In this document: piece by piece, positions 41,692 through 49,147 of the stretch
Numbering within the stretch: position 1 is the stretch's first letter
Layout of the letters: the number at the start of each line of letters is the position of its first letter
From: Bacteroidota bacterium
GTDB lineage: Bacteria; Bacteroidota; Bacteroidia; Chitinophagales; LD1
NCBI GenBank assembly: GCA_947479455.1
Contig: CANJZE010000005.1
Location: 62,001-126,000 of the forward strand
Direction of reading: 5' to 3'
DNA length: 64,000 bases
Translations under genes and position numbers: made by a program
The notes under the pieces: generated by a model
Seen by the model: only the letters and a program-made list of their open reading frames with translations
Databases searched by the model: none
What the model was told of the DNA's origin: nothing

Positions 41692-41815
41692 AACAGCACA
41701 TTTGCAATAGGCGGGGTTTCGTGCTCCGCATAAAGCTCAGTGGTTACAGAAAGTTTTGTGCTCCGCATAAAGCTCAGTGGTAAAAATCCCGCCCATCGCA
41801 AATCTGCAAAACGTT
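41692..41815 (+). repeat. attC-like imperfect palindrome after the methyltransferase gene
   Basis: The left arm (41700-41719, ATTTGCAATAGGCGGGGTTT) pairs with the complement of 41784-41803 at 17 of 20 positions, with mainly G-U-type mismatches; the outer ends are AAC (41692-41694) and GTT (41813-41815), like the AAC...GTT borders of integron attC sites. It begins 27 bases after the stop codon. A single copy with no integrase in the window means the cassette reading is a hypothesis. Confidence 0.5.
41721..41781 (+). repeat. 24-bp direct repeat inside the attC-like element
   Basis: An identical 24-mer starting GTGCTCCGCATAAAGC occurs at 41721-41744 and 41758-41781, 13 bases apart, in the part that would form the loop. 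A tandem duplication within the apical region is likely. Confidence 0.75.
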
Positions 41816-41919
41816 AAAAACTCAATTAAAACTAGCTGACACAAGTTGCTCATAAGAGCTGATTACGCTTGTAACAAAAGGGAATTGTTTCTCAGCCAAA
41901 AGGAAAACTATTCTGAAAG

Positions 41920-42750
41920 TTAGTGGTAGCATTTCATTCGCTCCACCAATGCGATTGCTTCTTTCGCTTCTTTTGCATCGTGTACCCGCAATATTTTTGC
42001 TCCATTCAGCAAGGCAACGGTGTTTAGCACACTAGTTCCGTTAAGCGCATCTTCGGGTTTTATAGCAAGTGTTTTGTAAATCATTCCCTTTCTTGAAACA
42101 CCTGCTAGCACCGGTAAATTAAATGTGTTAAACAGGTTCAAATTTCTAAGCAGCGTAAAATTATGTTCAGTTGTTTTACCAAAACCAAAACCCACATCCA
42201 AAATCAAATCATTAATTCCTGCACCGCGACAAACCTTAATTCGCTCTGCAAAAAAATCTAACAGTTCATTGGTTACGTTTTCATAAACAGGATTGTTCTG
42301 CATATCGCTAGGCAAACCTTGCATGTGCATCAACACAAACGGCACTTTATATTTTGCTATTACCTGAACCATATCTACATCAAACCTTCCTGCGCTGATA
42401 TCATTAATTAGATGTGCACCCCGCTGCAAACATTCATCGGCTACTCGCGCATGCATCGAATCAATCGAAACAATTGCTTCCGGAAATTTTTCGAGAATAA
42501 GCTCAACAGATTTTAATACCCGCTTTAATTCCTCCTCTACACTAATAATTTCAGTTCCGGGCTTCGAACTCATTCCGCCTACATCAATAATCGTTGCGCC
42601 ATCGCGCAATAATTTTTCCACTTGCTGTAATACCGCTTCTTCATTGGTAAACTTTCCGCCATCAAAAAAAGAATTGGGAGTAAGATTGAGAATACCCATC
42701 ACCACAGGAGTAGAAAGGTCAACGATTTTTCCGCGGCAGTTTAGGGTCAT
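41920..42750 (-). CDS. folP: Dihydropteroate synthase
   Basis: FolP condenses dihydropterin pyrophosphate with p-aminobenzoate in folate synthesis and is the sulfonamide target. The 276-residue product has the family order: MGILNLTPNSFFDGG, IIDVGGMSSKPGTEIIS, VSIDSMHARVADE, LINDISAGRFD, LMHMQGLPSDMQ, ILDVGFGFGKTTEHN and the C-terminal AGVSRKGMI and LRVHDAKEA. Motifs are intact. It is divergent from a DUF1599 gene, 82 bases apart. Confidence 0.95.
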   Translation of the reverse strand: MTLNCRGKIVDLSTPVVMGILNLTPNSFFDGGKFTNEEAVLQQVEKLLRDGATIIDVGGMSSKPGTEIISVEEELKRVLKSVELILEKFPEAIVSIDSMHARVADECLQRGAHLINDISAGRFDVDMVQVIAKYKVPFVLMHMQGLPSDMQNNPVYENVTNELLDFFAERIKVCRGAGINDLILDVGFGFGKTTEHNFTLLRNLNLFNTFNLPVLAGVSRKGMIYKTLAIKPEDALNGTSVLNTVALLNGAKILRVHDAKEAKEAIALVERMKCYH

Positions 42751-42832
42751 GAAAATTTAATTGGTGTTAATTTGAAAGCGGGTGTCAGTAAATTCCTGAA
42801 CAAATCTATCATTCATTTTTATTTTCGAACCG

Positions 42833-43372
42833 ATGTTAAACACTTCGGCACAGTTTGATGAGCAGTTGAAAAACTGCCGCGAAATATTTCAGAAAAAAAC
42901 GCGCGACTACGGCACTTCGTGGCGCGTGCTTCGTCCCGCTTCGCTCACCGACCAACTTTTCATTAAAGCACAACGCATACAGACCATCGAAGAAGCAGAA
43001 ACCAAAATGGTAGATGAAGACGAGCGTTCAGAATTCATCGGCTTAATCAACTACGCTATCATAGGATTAATTCAAATGCAGTTGAAAGAAGACAAGCGAA
43101 CCGAATTAAAAGAAGAAGAAGCCCTGCAACTCTACGATGCGCAGGCAGCCGATATAAAGTCATTGATGCTTGCCAAGAACCACGATTACGGTGAAGCATG
43201 GCGCGATATGCGTGTGGGTTCATTTACCGATTTGATACTGATGAAACTGCTGCGCATTAAACAAATTGAAGACAACAAAGGCAAAACCTTAATCAGCGAG
43301 GGAATAGATGCAGGTTACAGAGACATTGTCAACTACTCAATCTTCGCATTAATAAAACTAAGTGAAAAGTAG
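42833..43372 (+). CDS. DUF1599 protein (internally duplicated)
   Basis: The 179-residue cytosolic protein has two copies of the same helical module: residues about 20-85 (KTRDYGTSWRVLRPASLTDQ, RIQTIEEAE) and 108-175 (KNHDYGEAWRDMRVGSFTDL, RIKQIEDNK). Each carries the DYG..WR.(M/L)R motif and an acidic helix. DUF1599 is a family of unknown function whose helix/acidic pattern resembles all-alpha NTP pyrophosphohydrolases; that is inference. Its close divergent placement to folP, and a following BT_3928-like gene, is typical of Bacteroidota. It may provide a nucleotide-related step. Confidence 0.85.
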   Translation: MLNTSAQFDEQLKNCREIFQKKTRDYGTSWRVLRPASLTDQLFIKAQRIQTIEEAETKMVDEDERSEFIGLINYAIIGLIQMQLKEDKRTELKEEEALQLYDAQAADIKSLMLAKNHDYGEAWRDMRVGSFTDLILMKLLRIKQIEDNKGKTLISEGIDAGYRDIVNYSIFALIKLSEK

Positions 43373-43378
43373 CTGCAT

Positions 43379-43410
43379 TAAATTATCAATCATCAATAAT
43401 CAATTATCAA
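43379..43410 (+). repeat. AT-rich ATCAAT microrepeat before the BT_3928-like gene
   Basis: Between DUF1599 and the next start, several imperfect copies of ATTATCAAT/ATCAATAATCAA follow each other. Similar low-complexity AT text precedes other starts in the window (near 32880 and 45200). Whether it has a role or is drift is unknown. Confidence 0.45.
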
Positions 43411-43414
43411 TCCG

Positions 43415-44842
43415 ATGACCGTCTACACCATCTTCGCTCTCGTTGCAGCCGCAGCCTTTGCTCTTGCACTCATTCGCTTTCTGGTAAAGCGTCCGCCCAA
43501 TATCATCATTACCTTCCTACAGGATTTCATAGGAGCGTTTTTTATTTTCTCAGGGTTTGTAAAAGCTGTTGACCCGCTGGGCACCAGTTACAAAATGCAC
43601 GAATACTTCGAAGCATTTGCCGGAGAAGGTTTCCGCCCGATGTGGGAATACTTAGCCACCTGGTCAACCTTTATGGCGGTGGTGATGATTGCTTTGGAAC
43701 TCTTCGTAGGGCTTATACTTATCATTGGGTGGAAACCGCGTTTCACAGTGGGCATCATCTGGTTACTCACTTTGTTCTTTACTTTCCTAACCGGTTATAC
43801 TTTTCTTTCGGGTTACGGAATTACCAAACTCTTTCTTATTGCTTCGGCAGTGGTATTGTTGCTGTTTGCAGTGGCTGCGTTTCCGAAAAAGCAAACTGTG
43901 CGCATCAATCTTATTTTCTTTTCTATTGGTTCCGCTATGATTGTTTTTCTGCTCACTAAATTTTCTATGCTGTTTTTTACTACGGCATTTGTAGAAACCG
44001 GAATGAAGGTTACGGACTGTGGTTGCTTTGGCGATTTTATTAAGCTAAAACCCTGGGAGACTTTCTATAAGGATTTAATTCTCGATGTCGTTATTCTAGT
44101 GCTATTAATCAATGTAAAAAATGTTCGCCCACTCTTTGGCGATATGATTCGCGAGTTTATGGCTTACACCAGCGGAGCAGCTGCGTTGCTCTTCTGTCTT
44201 TACAATGTTTACGGCAACGAACCTGTAATTGATTTTCGCCCTTATGCTATTGGCAACGATATTATTGATTTGCGAACTGAAAAGAAACCAGCAAAAATTG
44301 AAATGGTGTTTGTTTACCGTAGTAACAAAACCGGCTTGCCGAAGGAGTTTAGTATGGATGATGTAATGCATGGAAAAATGGATTATGCCGAATACGACAG
44401 TATGCTGGAGCGTAAAGACAAAGTGCTCGACCCGGGTATTCCTGCAAAGATTACGAATTTGCGTATTGAAAACGATGAAGGCGGTGATATTACCGATACG
44501 ATTTTGCAAGATTCTAATTTTTCCTTGATGGTGGTTTCGCCTAATTTGAAAAAGACACACGAGGATGCTTTCAAACAACTGAACCAAATTGCTTTGGGTT
44601 GCGATAAAATTGGTTTGAAGTTTTATGCGGTTACAGTGAATGATGGCCACGTAGATGAGTTTCGCCATCTCAACCAGACTGCTTATCCGTTCTATCATGC
44701 CGATGAAACTCCATTGAAAACAATCATTCGCTCAAACCCGGGCTTGTTGTTATTCAAAAACGGAGTTGTCATCAACAAATGGCACTATCGTCATTTGCCA
44801 ACGTTTGAAGAATTGAATACAACTTATTTTTCGAAGAAGTAG
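43415..44842 (+). CDS. BT_3928-like DoxX-family membrane protein with thioredoxin-like C-terminus
   Basis: The 475-residue protein has about six N-terminal transmembrane helices of DoxX type (FFIFSGFVKAVDPLGTSYKM, ALELFVGLILIIGWKPRF, VTDCGCFGDFIKLKPWETFY) and then a soluble C-terminal half (about 280-475) with SNFSLMVVSPNLKKTHED, TAYPFYHADETPLKTI and PGLLLFKNGVVINKWHYR, resembling a thioredoxin/AhpC-like domain. CGCFGD is a conserved element near the membrane. This architecture is characteristic of the Bacteroidota BT_3928 family; its substrate is unknown, a redox or quinol role is only suggested by the fold. It ends in a bidirectional terminator. Confidence 0.85.
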   Translation: MTVYTIFALVAAAAFALALIRFLVKRPPNIIITFLQDFIGAFFIFSGFVKAVDPLGTSYKMHEYFEAFAGEGFRPMWEYLATWSTFMAVVMIALELFVGLILIIGWKPRFTVGIIWLLTLFFTFLTGYTFLSGYGITKLFLIASAVVLLLFAVAAFPKKQTVRINLIFFSIGSAMIVFLLTKFSMLFFTTAFVETGMKVTDCGCFGDFIKLKPWETFYKDLILDVVILVLLINVKNVRPLFGDMIREFMAYTSGAAALLFCLYNVYGNEPVIDFRPYAIGNDIIDLRTEKKPAKIEMVFVYRSNKTGLPKEFSMDDVMHGKMDYAEYDSMLERKDKVLDPGIPAKITNLRIENDEGGDITDTILQDSNFSLMVVSPNLKKTHEDAFKQLNQIALGCDKIGLKFYAVTVNDGHVDEFRHLNQTAYPFYHADETPLKTIIRSNPGLLLFKNGVVINKWHYRHLPTFEELNTTYFSKK

Positions 44843-44860
44843 GAGAGAATAGAAAAAAAC

Positions 44861-44896
44861 AAAAATGCCTTTATGAATTTTCGTAAAGGCATTTTT
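44861..44896 (+). terminator. Bidirectional intrinsic terminator between BT_3928-like and CWC genes
   Basis: Perfect 13-bp stem (44861-44873, AAAAATGCCTTTA, with 44884-44896), loop TGAATTTTCG, and A- and T-tracts on both sides, fitting convergent genes on both strands. Confidence 0.88.
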
Positions 44897-44927
44897 ACAT
44901 GGAAGAATAAATTCTTCAAAATTACTT

Positions 44928-45104
44928 CTATGTTCCATTCTCTAGTTCAATCTTTTTTATTTTTTCGGAGAGACAAATTGGACACAAACAATCTGAACTA
45001 TCAGTAGGTGTAATCTTCGGTAATTCCATGCACCAACATGTTTTTGTAACTGAATCGCTTCCACATTCGAAAGCAGTGCCACATTGCGTACAAGATTTTT
45101 GCAT
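44928..45104 (-). CDS. Small cysteine-rich CWC-family protein
   Basis: A 58-residue cytosolic protein read on the minus strand from ATG 45104. It contains CTQCG, FECG, CWCMELP and CLCPICL, the pattern of cysteine-rich CWC proteins, which probably bind zinc. I see nine cysteines, with CxxC and CxC spacings consistent with metal coordination. It is too short for a length-based gene call but the cysteine pattern is hard to produce by chance. Role unknown. It is convergent with the BT_3928-like gene across the shared terminator. Confidence 0.7.
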   Translation of the reverse strand: MQKSCTQCGTAFECGSDSVTKTCWCMELPKITPTDSSDCLCPICLSEKIKKIELENGT

Positions 45105-45251
45105 CGTAAAGTTTAAGAAACAAAACTAAACGTTTCCTTGCAACATAACATGATTGGAAAATTGGAATGCAAACAACACCATCCTCACAAGTTTCAATAA
45201 TCCATCATTCCATTCTTCCATTATTCCCTTTTGCTTTTGTAATTTCGTTGT

Positions 45252-46664
45252 ATGGATCGTGAAATACTCTCAATAAAACGTAAAGCGCTTCGCATTAATC
45301 TCGACCAATCTATTTACGGCACATTTGCTGAGATAGGCGCAGGTCAGGAAGTGGTTCGCAATTTTTTTCAGGTGGGTGGTGCATCTGGTACTGTAGCTAA
45401 AGCCATGAGCGCTTACGACATGACTTTTTCAGATGCCATTTACGGAAGCGAAGGCTCAGGAAGATATGTGAGCGATTCGCGGTTGAAAAAAATGCTGGAT
45501 CATGAATTTGATTTATTGCGCGAACGATTGCATGATGGGAAATATGACAAGAAAAAATTTTTCGCGTTCTCTAATACCTGCACCACCCTCAATTTTAAGA
45601 AGGATAACGACCCCCACGGATGGATGGGCGTTCGCTACCAACTAAAACCACACACGGAACCTAACGAAGTAATTATTCACGTGCGCTTGAAAGGAACCGA
45701 TAGTTTATCGCAACAGCGAGTAATTGGCGGCATAGGAACTAATCTGCTTTTTGCTTGCTATTGGTACTACGATCAAATGGATGATTTTATTGAATCACTT
45801 CTCGATAATCTTTCCACTGACCAGGCCGAAATAGATATGATACGCGTAAAGGGACCCGATTTTGATGGCGTAGATAATCGCTTGCTTGCTCTTGAACTGG
45901 TAAAGAAAAATTTTACAGATGCCACTATTTTTTCAGCCAACAAAGAAGTGTATCAACCCAAAGATATTCTTTACAAAAAAAACATTTTGTGTTTGCGTGG
46001 AAGATTCAGACCGGTTACGAAAGTGAATGAGGACATGATGAAATGCGGGCTCGAGCATTTTAAAAAAGAAGTTCCTAATGATGATGATTTGGTGGTGCTT
46101 TCTGAAATTACGCTGAACAACTTAGCAGGCGATGGCAATTTTGAAAACAAAGATTTTTTAGATCGTGCTGATATTCTTTGCAATCTGGGTCACACGGTAA
46201 TGATTTCTAATTGTCACAAGCACGACAAACTGATTAATTACCTTGACTTATGCAAACCACAGCGCATAGGCATTATTTTGGGTATCTTGAACATTGTTGA
46301 ACTCTTCAACGAAAATAATTATGACAATGCTGAAGGCGAATTGCTGCATTACTTCGGTGAAATTTTTAAACGCAATACTCGCATGTTGGTATATCCTTAT
46401 CAACCCGATAAGAACCGGCCGGTTGTTACCACCGAAAATTTGAAGGTTAGTGAATCGCTCCTTCATTTGTATAATCATTTAAAGCTGAATAAATTTTTAG
46501 TAGACTTGGAAGGGTACGATCAAACCGTGTTGCAAATTTTTTCACCAAAGGTTATTCAAATGATTAAATCGGGAGAACCAGGTTGGGAAGGTATGGTACC
46601 CGATACCGTGGCAGATATCATTAAAGAAAAATGTCTGTTCGAATATCCTTGTGAAATTTCGTAG
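45252..46664 (+). CDS. Large conserved protein of unknown function
   Basis: The 470-residue soluble protein has no signal peptide or transmembrane helix. Its strongest blocks are INLDQSIYGTFAEIGAGQEV, GGASGTVAKAMSAYDM, FFAFSNTCTTLNFKK, GWMGVRYQLKPH and IYGSEGSGRYVSDSRL, with Gly-rich turns and a Cys (CTTLNF). I believe homologues occur in several phyla and have carried inconsistent labels (nicotinate-nucleotide adenylyltransferase, TonB-related), which I do not trust; no nucleotide-binding loop is evident. It is monocistronic with a TAATTTCG-type -7 box just upstream. Function unknown. Confidence 0.8.
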   Translation: MDREILSIKRKALRINLDQSIYGTFAEIGAGQEVVRNFFQVGGASGTVAKAMSAYDMTFSDAIYGSEGSGRYVSDSRLKKMLDHEFDLLRERLHDGKYDKKKFFAFSNTCTTLNFKKDNDPHGWMGVRYQLKPHTEPNEVIIHVRLKGTDSLSQQRVIGGIGTNLLFACYWYYDQMDDFIESLLDNLSTDQAEIDMIRVKGPDFDGVDNRLLALELVKKNFTDATIFSANKEVYQPKDILYKKNILCLRGRFRPVTKVNEDMMKCGLEHFKKEVPNDDDLVVLSEITLNNLAGDGNFENKDFLDRADILCNLGHTVMISNCHKHDKLINYLDLCKPQRIGIILGILNIVELFNENNYDNAEGELLHYFGEIFKRNTRMLVYPYQPDKNRPVVTTENLKVSESLLHLYNHLKLNKFLVDLEGYDQTVLQIFSPKVIQMIKSGEPGWEGMVPDTVADIIKEKCLFEYPCEIS

Positions 46665-46746
46665 TTAGCAGAATCTTCGTTTTTTGGATTCGAAAAAAAC
46701 GTTCAGTATTTCGCGTAATCAACTTAGCCAATGTATATAATTGCCC

Positions 46747-46776
46747 TTGAAATAAATTTGGCGAAGTTTAGTTTTG
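46747..46776 (+). promoter_or_regulatory. Near-perfect Bacteroidota promoter of the 46808 gene
   Basis: TTG (46747-46749), 19 bases, TAGTTTTG (46769-46776), then 31 bases to the ATG. A second TAnnTTTG (TAAATTTG, 46753-46760) overlaps the spacer. Confidence 0.65.
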
Positions 46777-46807
46777 CGTTACATTTAATCAACCAAAAAA
46801 TAAAACA

Positions 46808-47731
46808 ATGGAAAACAACCAAGGCGGAGGAAACAAAAAAGTATATGTTGCCATCATTGCGCTCTTGCTCTTAATTAACGGAGTAGCACTCTATCTTTTA
46901 TACTCTGAAAACAAGGCGAAAAAAGATTTAGGTGAGCAAAAAATTGCTCTTGAGAACGATTTCAAAACGCTAACCGACACGCTCGATGCGAAAAAGATGG
47001 AGTTGGAATCTTATAAAGGAAAGAATGCTGAACTCGATAGCCTTATTGTAGGACAGCAAGGGGAAATTGACAAGCAGAAAAAAACGATTGCCAGTTTATT
47101 TGCCAAAGGTAAAATGACCAGCAACGAGTTAGCTAAAGCAAAAGAAATGATTGCTCAATTTGAAACTTCCATTGCTGAAATGAAGAAACAGATTGACCAA
47201 TTGGTACAGGAAAAGCAAGTTTTAACTTCACAGAATCAACAACTTTCTACTGACCTAAACAGCGAAAAGCAAACTACTTCTCAACTAAGCGAACAGAACA
47301 AAGGATTGAGCAAAAAGGTGGAATTGGGTTCATTACTCCAATTGAAAAACATTGCCGTTGAAGCTATTTCTAAGAAGAAAAATGGAAAAGAGGTTGCTGA
47401 AAAAAGAGTGAAAAAAACCGAAAGCCTTCGTGTATCTTTTGAAACGGGTGATAATAAAGTGTTAGAGGCGGGTAACATTAGTTTGTTTGTGCGCATTATC
47501 AATCCTAAAGGCGAAACTATTTCTGTTGCTGATCAAGGTTCAGGTTCATTGAAACTAGCTGATAACGGTGAAAATGTTCAATATACTAAGAAAGCAGATT
47601 TTGACTGGAGTCAAACCAACAAAAAGGTGGTTGTTTACTGGAGTCAAAATGTAAAGGATGCAGGAATTTACAAAGTTGAAGTTTATCAAAGCGGTTACAT
47701 TATTGGTCAGGGACAGGTAGAATTGAAATAA
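46808..47731 (+). CDS. Membrane-anchored coiled-coil protein
   Basis: The 307-residue product has a short polar N-terminus, one transmembrane helix (about 12-32, VYVAIIALLLLINGVALYLL), a long coiled coil (about 36-175, heptads rich in Lys, Glu, Gln and Leu) and a C-terminal beta domain (about 200-307, SLRVSFETGDNKVLEAGNIS to VEVYQSGYIIGQGQVELK). The topology suggests a periplasmic rod carrying a beta domain. No family name is available to me, but it has the look of conserved Bacteroidota envelope proteins. It has its own strong promoter and terminator, so it is an independent unit. Confidence 0.8.
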   Translation: MENNQGGGNKKVYVAIIALLLLINGVALYLLYSENKAKKDLGEQKIALENDFKTLTDTLDAKKMELESYKGKNAELDSLIVGQQGEIDKQKKTIASLFAKGKMTSNELAKAKEMIAQFETSIAEMKKQIDQLVQEKQVLTSQNQQLSTDLNSEKQTTSQLSEQNKGLSKKVELGSLLQLKNIAVEAISKKKNGKEVAEKRVKKTESLRVSFETGDNKVLEAGNISLFVRIINPKGETISVADQGSGSLKLADNGENVQYTKKADFDWSQTNKKVVVYWSQNVKDAGIYKVEVYQSGYIIGQGQVELK

Positions 47732-47752
47732 GAATTAAGGTAGGCTATACAG

Positions 47753-47784
47753 AAAAGGTGCGGAAATATTTTCGCACCTTTTTT
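47753..47784 (+). terminator. Intrinsic terminator after the coiled-coil protein gene
   Basis: A 10-bp perfect stem (47753-47762, AAAAGGTGCG, with 47773-47782) and a T-run. Confidence 0.8.
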
Positions 47785-47802
47785 ATTTGTGAACTTCAAG
47801 TT

Positions 47803-47810
47803 TATGTTTG
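47803..47810 (+). promoter_or_regulatory. Putative -7 box of the second thiolase gene
   Basis: TATGTTTG, exact TAnnTTTG, 27 bases before ATG 47838. Confidence 0.45.
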
Positions 47811-47837
47811 TTGTTCATTCAAACTAAAAACAAAATT

Positions 47838-49046
47838 ATGCGTGACGCTTTTATTTACGATTCTATTCGCACTCCCCGCGGCAGAGGAAAAAAAACCGGA
47901 TCACTATATGAAGTAAAAGCTATTGATTTGTTAGCAGTGCTTTTTCGCGCCATGCAAAAACGCAATAAAAATTTCGATACATCGCTGGTTGACGATGTAG
48001 TGTTAGGTTGTGTAACTCCTATTGGAGAACAAGGAGGCGACATTGCAAAAATTGCGAGTATGTATGCCGGTTGGAATTTATCTTCTGGTGGAATGCAAAT
48101 CAACCGCTTTTGCTCTTCGGGTTTGGAGGCGGTGAATCTTGCAGCCATGAAAATTAGAAGCGGTTGGGAAGAATTAGTGGTGGCCGGTGGAGTTGAAAGC
48201 ATGAGCCGTATTCCAATGGGAAGCGATGGCGGTGCCTGGTATCTTGACCCTGCTGTAAATTCTGCTTTGGGTTTTATTCCGCAAGGCATAAGTGCCGATT
48301 TAATTGCAACACTCGAAGGCTTTACTCGCGAAACAGTAGATAATTATGCTTTAGAATCTCATCGTAAAGCAGCACATGCGCGCAAGAACGGGTACTTCAA
48401 AAAATCGATTATTCCTGTAACCGACCAAAGTGGTATCAACATTCTTGACCATGATGAAACCATTCGCGAAGATGCTTCGATGGATGCAATGGCAAAGCTT
48501 TCACCATCATTTTCCATGCCTGGTGAATTTGGTTTTGATGCTGTAGCGATGCTGAAGTATTATGAGGTGGAACAAATCAATCACGTGCATACTCCTGGCA
48601 ATTCATCGGGAATTGTTGACGGAGCTGCACTTACCTTAGTTGGCTCAAAAGAAGCAGGAGATAAAATGGGTTTGAAACCCCGCGCAAGAATTGTAAGTGC
48701 TGCAGTTACTTCAGATGAACCAACCATTATGCTTACTGGTCCAGCATTAAGTGCAAGAAAAGCATTGAAGGTGGCAGGCATGAAAACTGGTGATATTGAT
48801 TTGTGGGAAATGAATGAGGCGTTTGCCAGCGCAGTTTTAAAATTTCAGCGCGAAATGAATATAAGCGAAGAGGTTTTGAACGTGAACGGAGGTGCCATTG
48901 CTATGGGACATCCTTTGGGCGCTACCGGTTCCATTCTAATTAGTACCGTGCTTGATGAATTAGAACGCTCCAATAAATCAACAGGACTCATTACACTTTG
49001 CGTGGGCGGAGGAATGGGTGTGGCCACTATTATTGAGCGAGTGTAA
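47838..49046 (+). CDS. Acetyl-CoA acyltransferase (FadA/FadI-type thiolase)
   Basis: The 402-residue enzyme shows [20 protein letters not shown] at the N-terminus, the acyl-Cys92 in [46 protein letters not shown] with the active His and [12 protein letters not shown] with the second Cys. The RTPRGRGKK start and length fit the FadA/FadI degradative branch rather than the biosynthetic thiolase at 38.2 kb, so this one likely cuts medium or long 3-ketoacyl-CoA in beta-oxidation. An upstream ATG-like start at 47808 adds ten residues before the conserved motif and is not preferred. No hydratase/dehydrogenase subunit is adjacent. Confidence 0.92.
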   Translation: MRDAFIYDSIRTPRGRGKKTGSLYEVKAIDLLAVLFRAMQKRNKNFDTSLVDDVVLGCVTPIGEQGGDIAKIASMYAGWNLSSGGMQINRFCSSGLEAVNLAAMKIRSGWEELVVAGGVESMSRIPMGSDGGAWYLDPAVNSALGFIPQGISADLIATLEGFTRETVDNYALESHRKAAHARKNGYFKKSIIPVTDQSGINILDHDETIREDASMDAMAKLSPSFSMPGEFGFDAVAMLKYYEVEQINHVHTPGNSSGIVDGAALTLVGSKEAGDKMGLKPRARIVSAAVTSDEPTIMLTGPALSARKALKVAGMKTGDIDLWEMNEAFASAVLKFQREMNISEEVLNVNGGAIAMGHPLGATGSILISTVLDELERSNKSTGLITLCVGGGMGVATIIERV

Positions 49047-49135
49047 TTTTCTGTTACCAGTACGTTCAAAAGGTTGGTTACATTTTTTGCGCTTAAATTA
49101 CGTTAACTCCGTACCTCACGTGTTAGCGCTAAAAA

Positions 49136-49143
49136 TATCTTTG
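49136..49143 (+). promoter_or_regulatory. -7 box directly before the kinase start
   Basis: TATCTTTG, exact TAnnTTTG, ends only four bases before GTG 49148, so the transcript would be leaderless or nearly so. Confidence 0.5.
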
Positions 49144-49147
49144 CCGC

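Noticed and set aside
44105-44698. 197-residue minus-strand frame opposite the BT_3928-like gene
   Set aside because: Antisense shadow of a well-supported gene.
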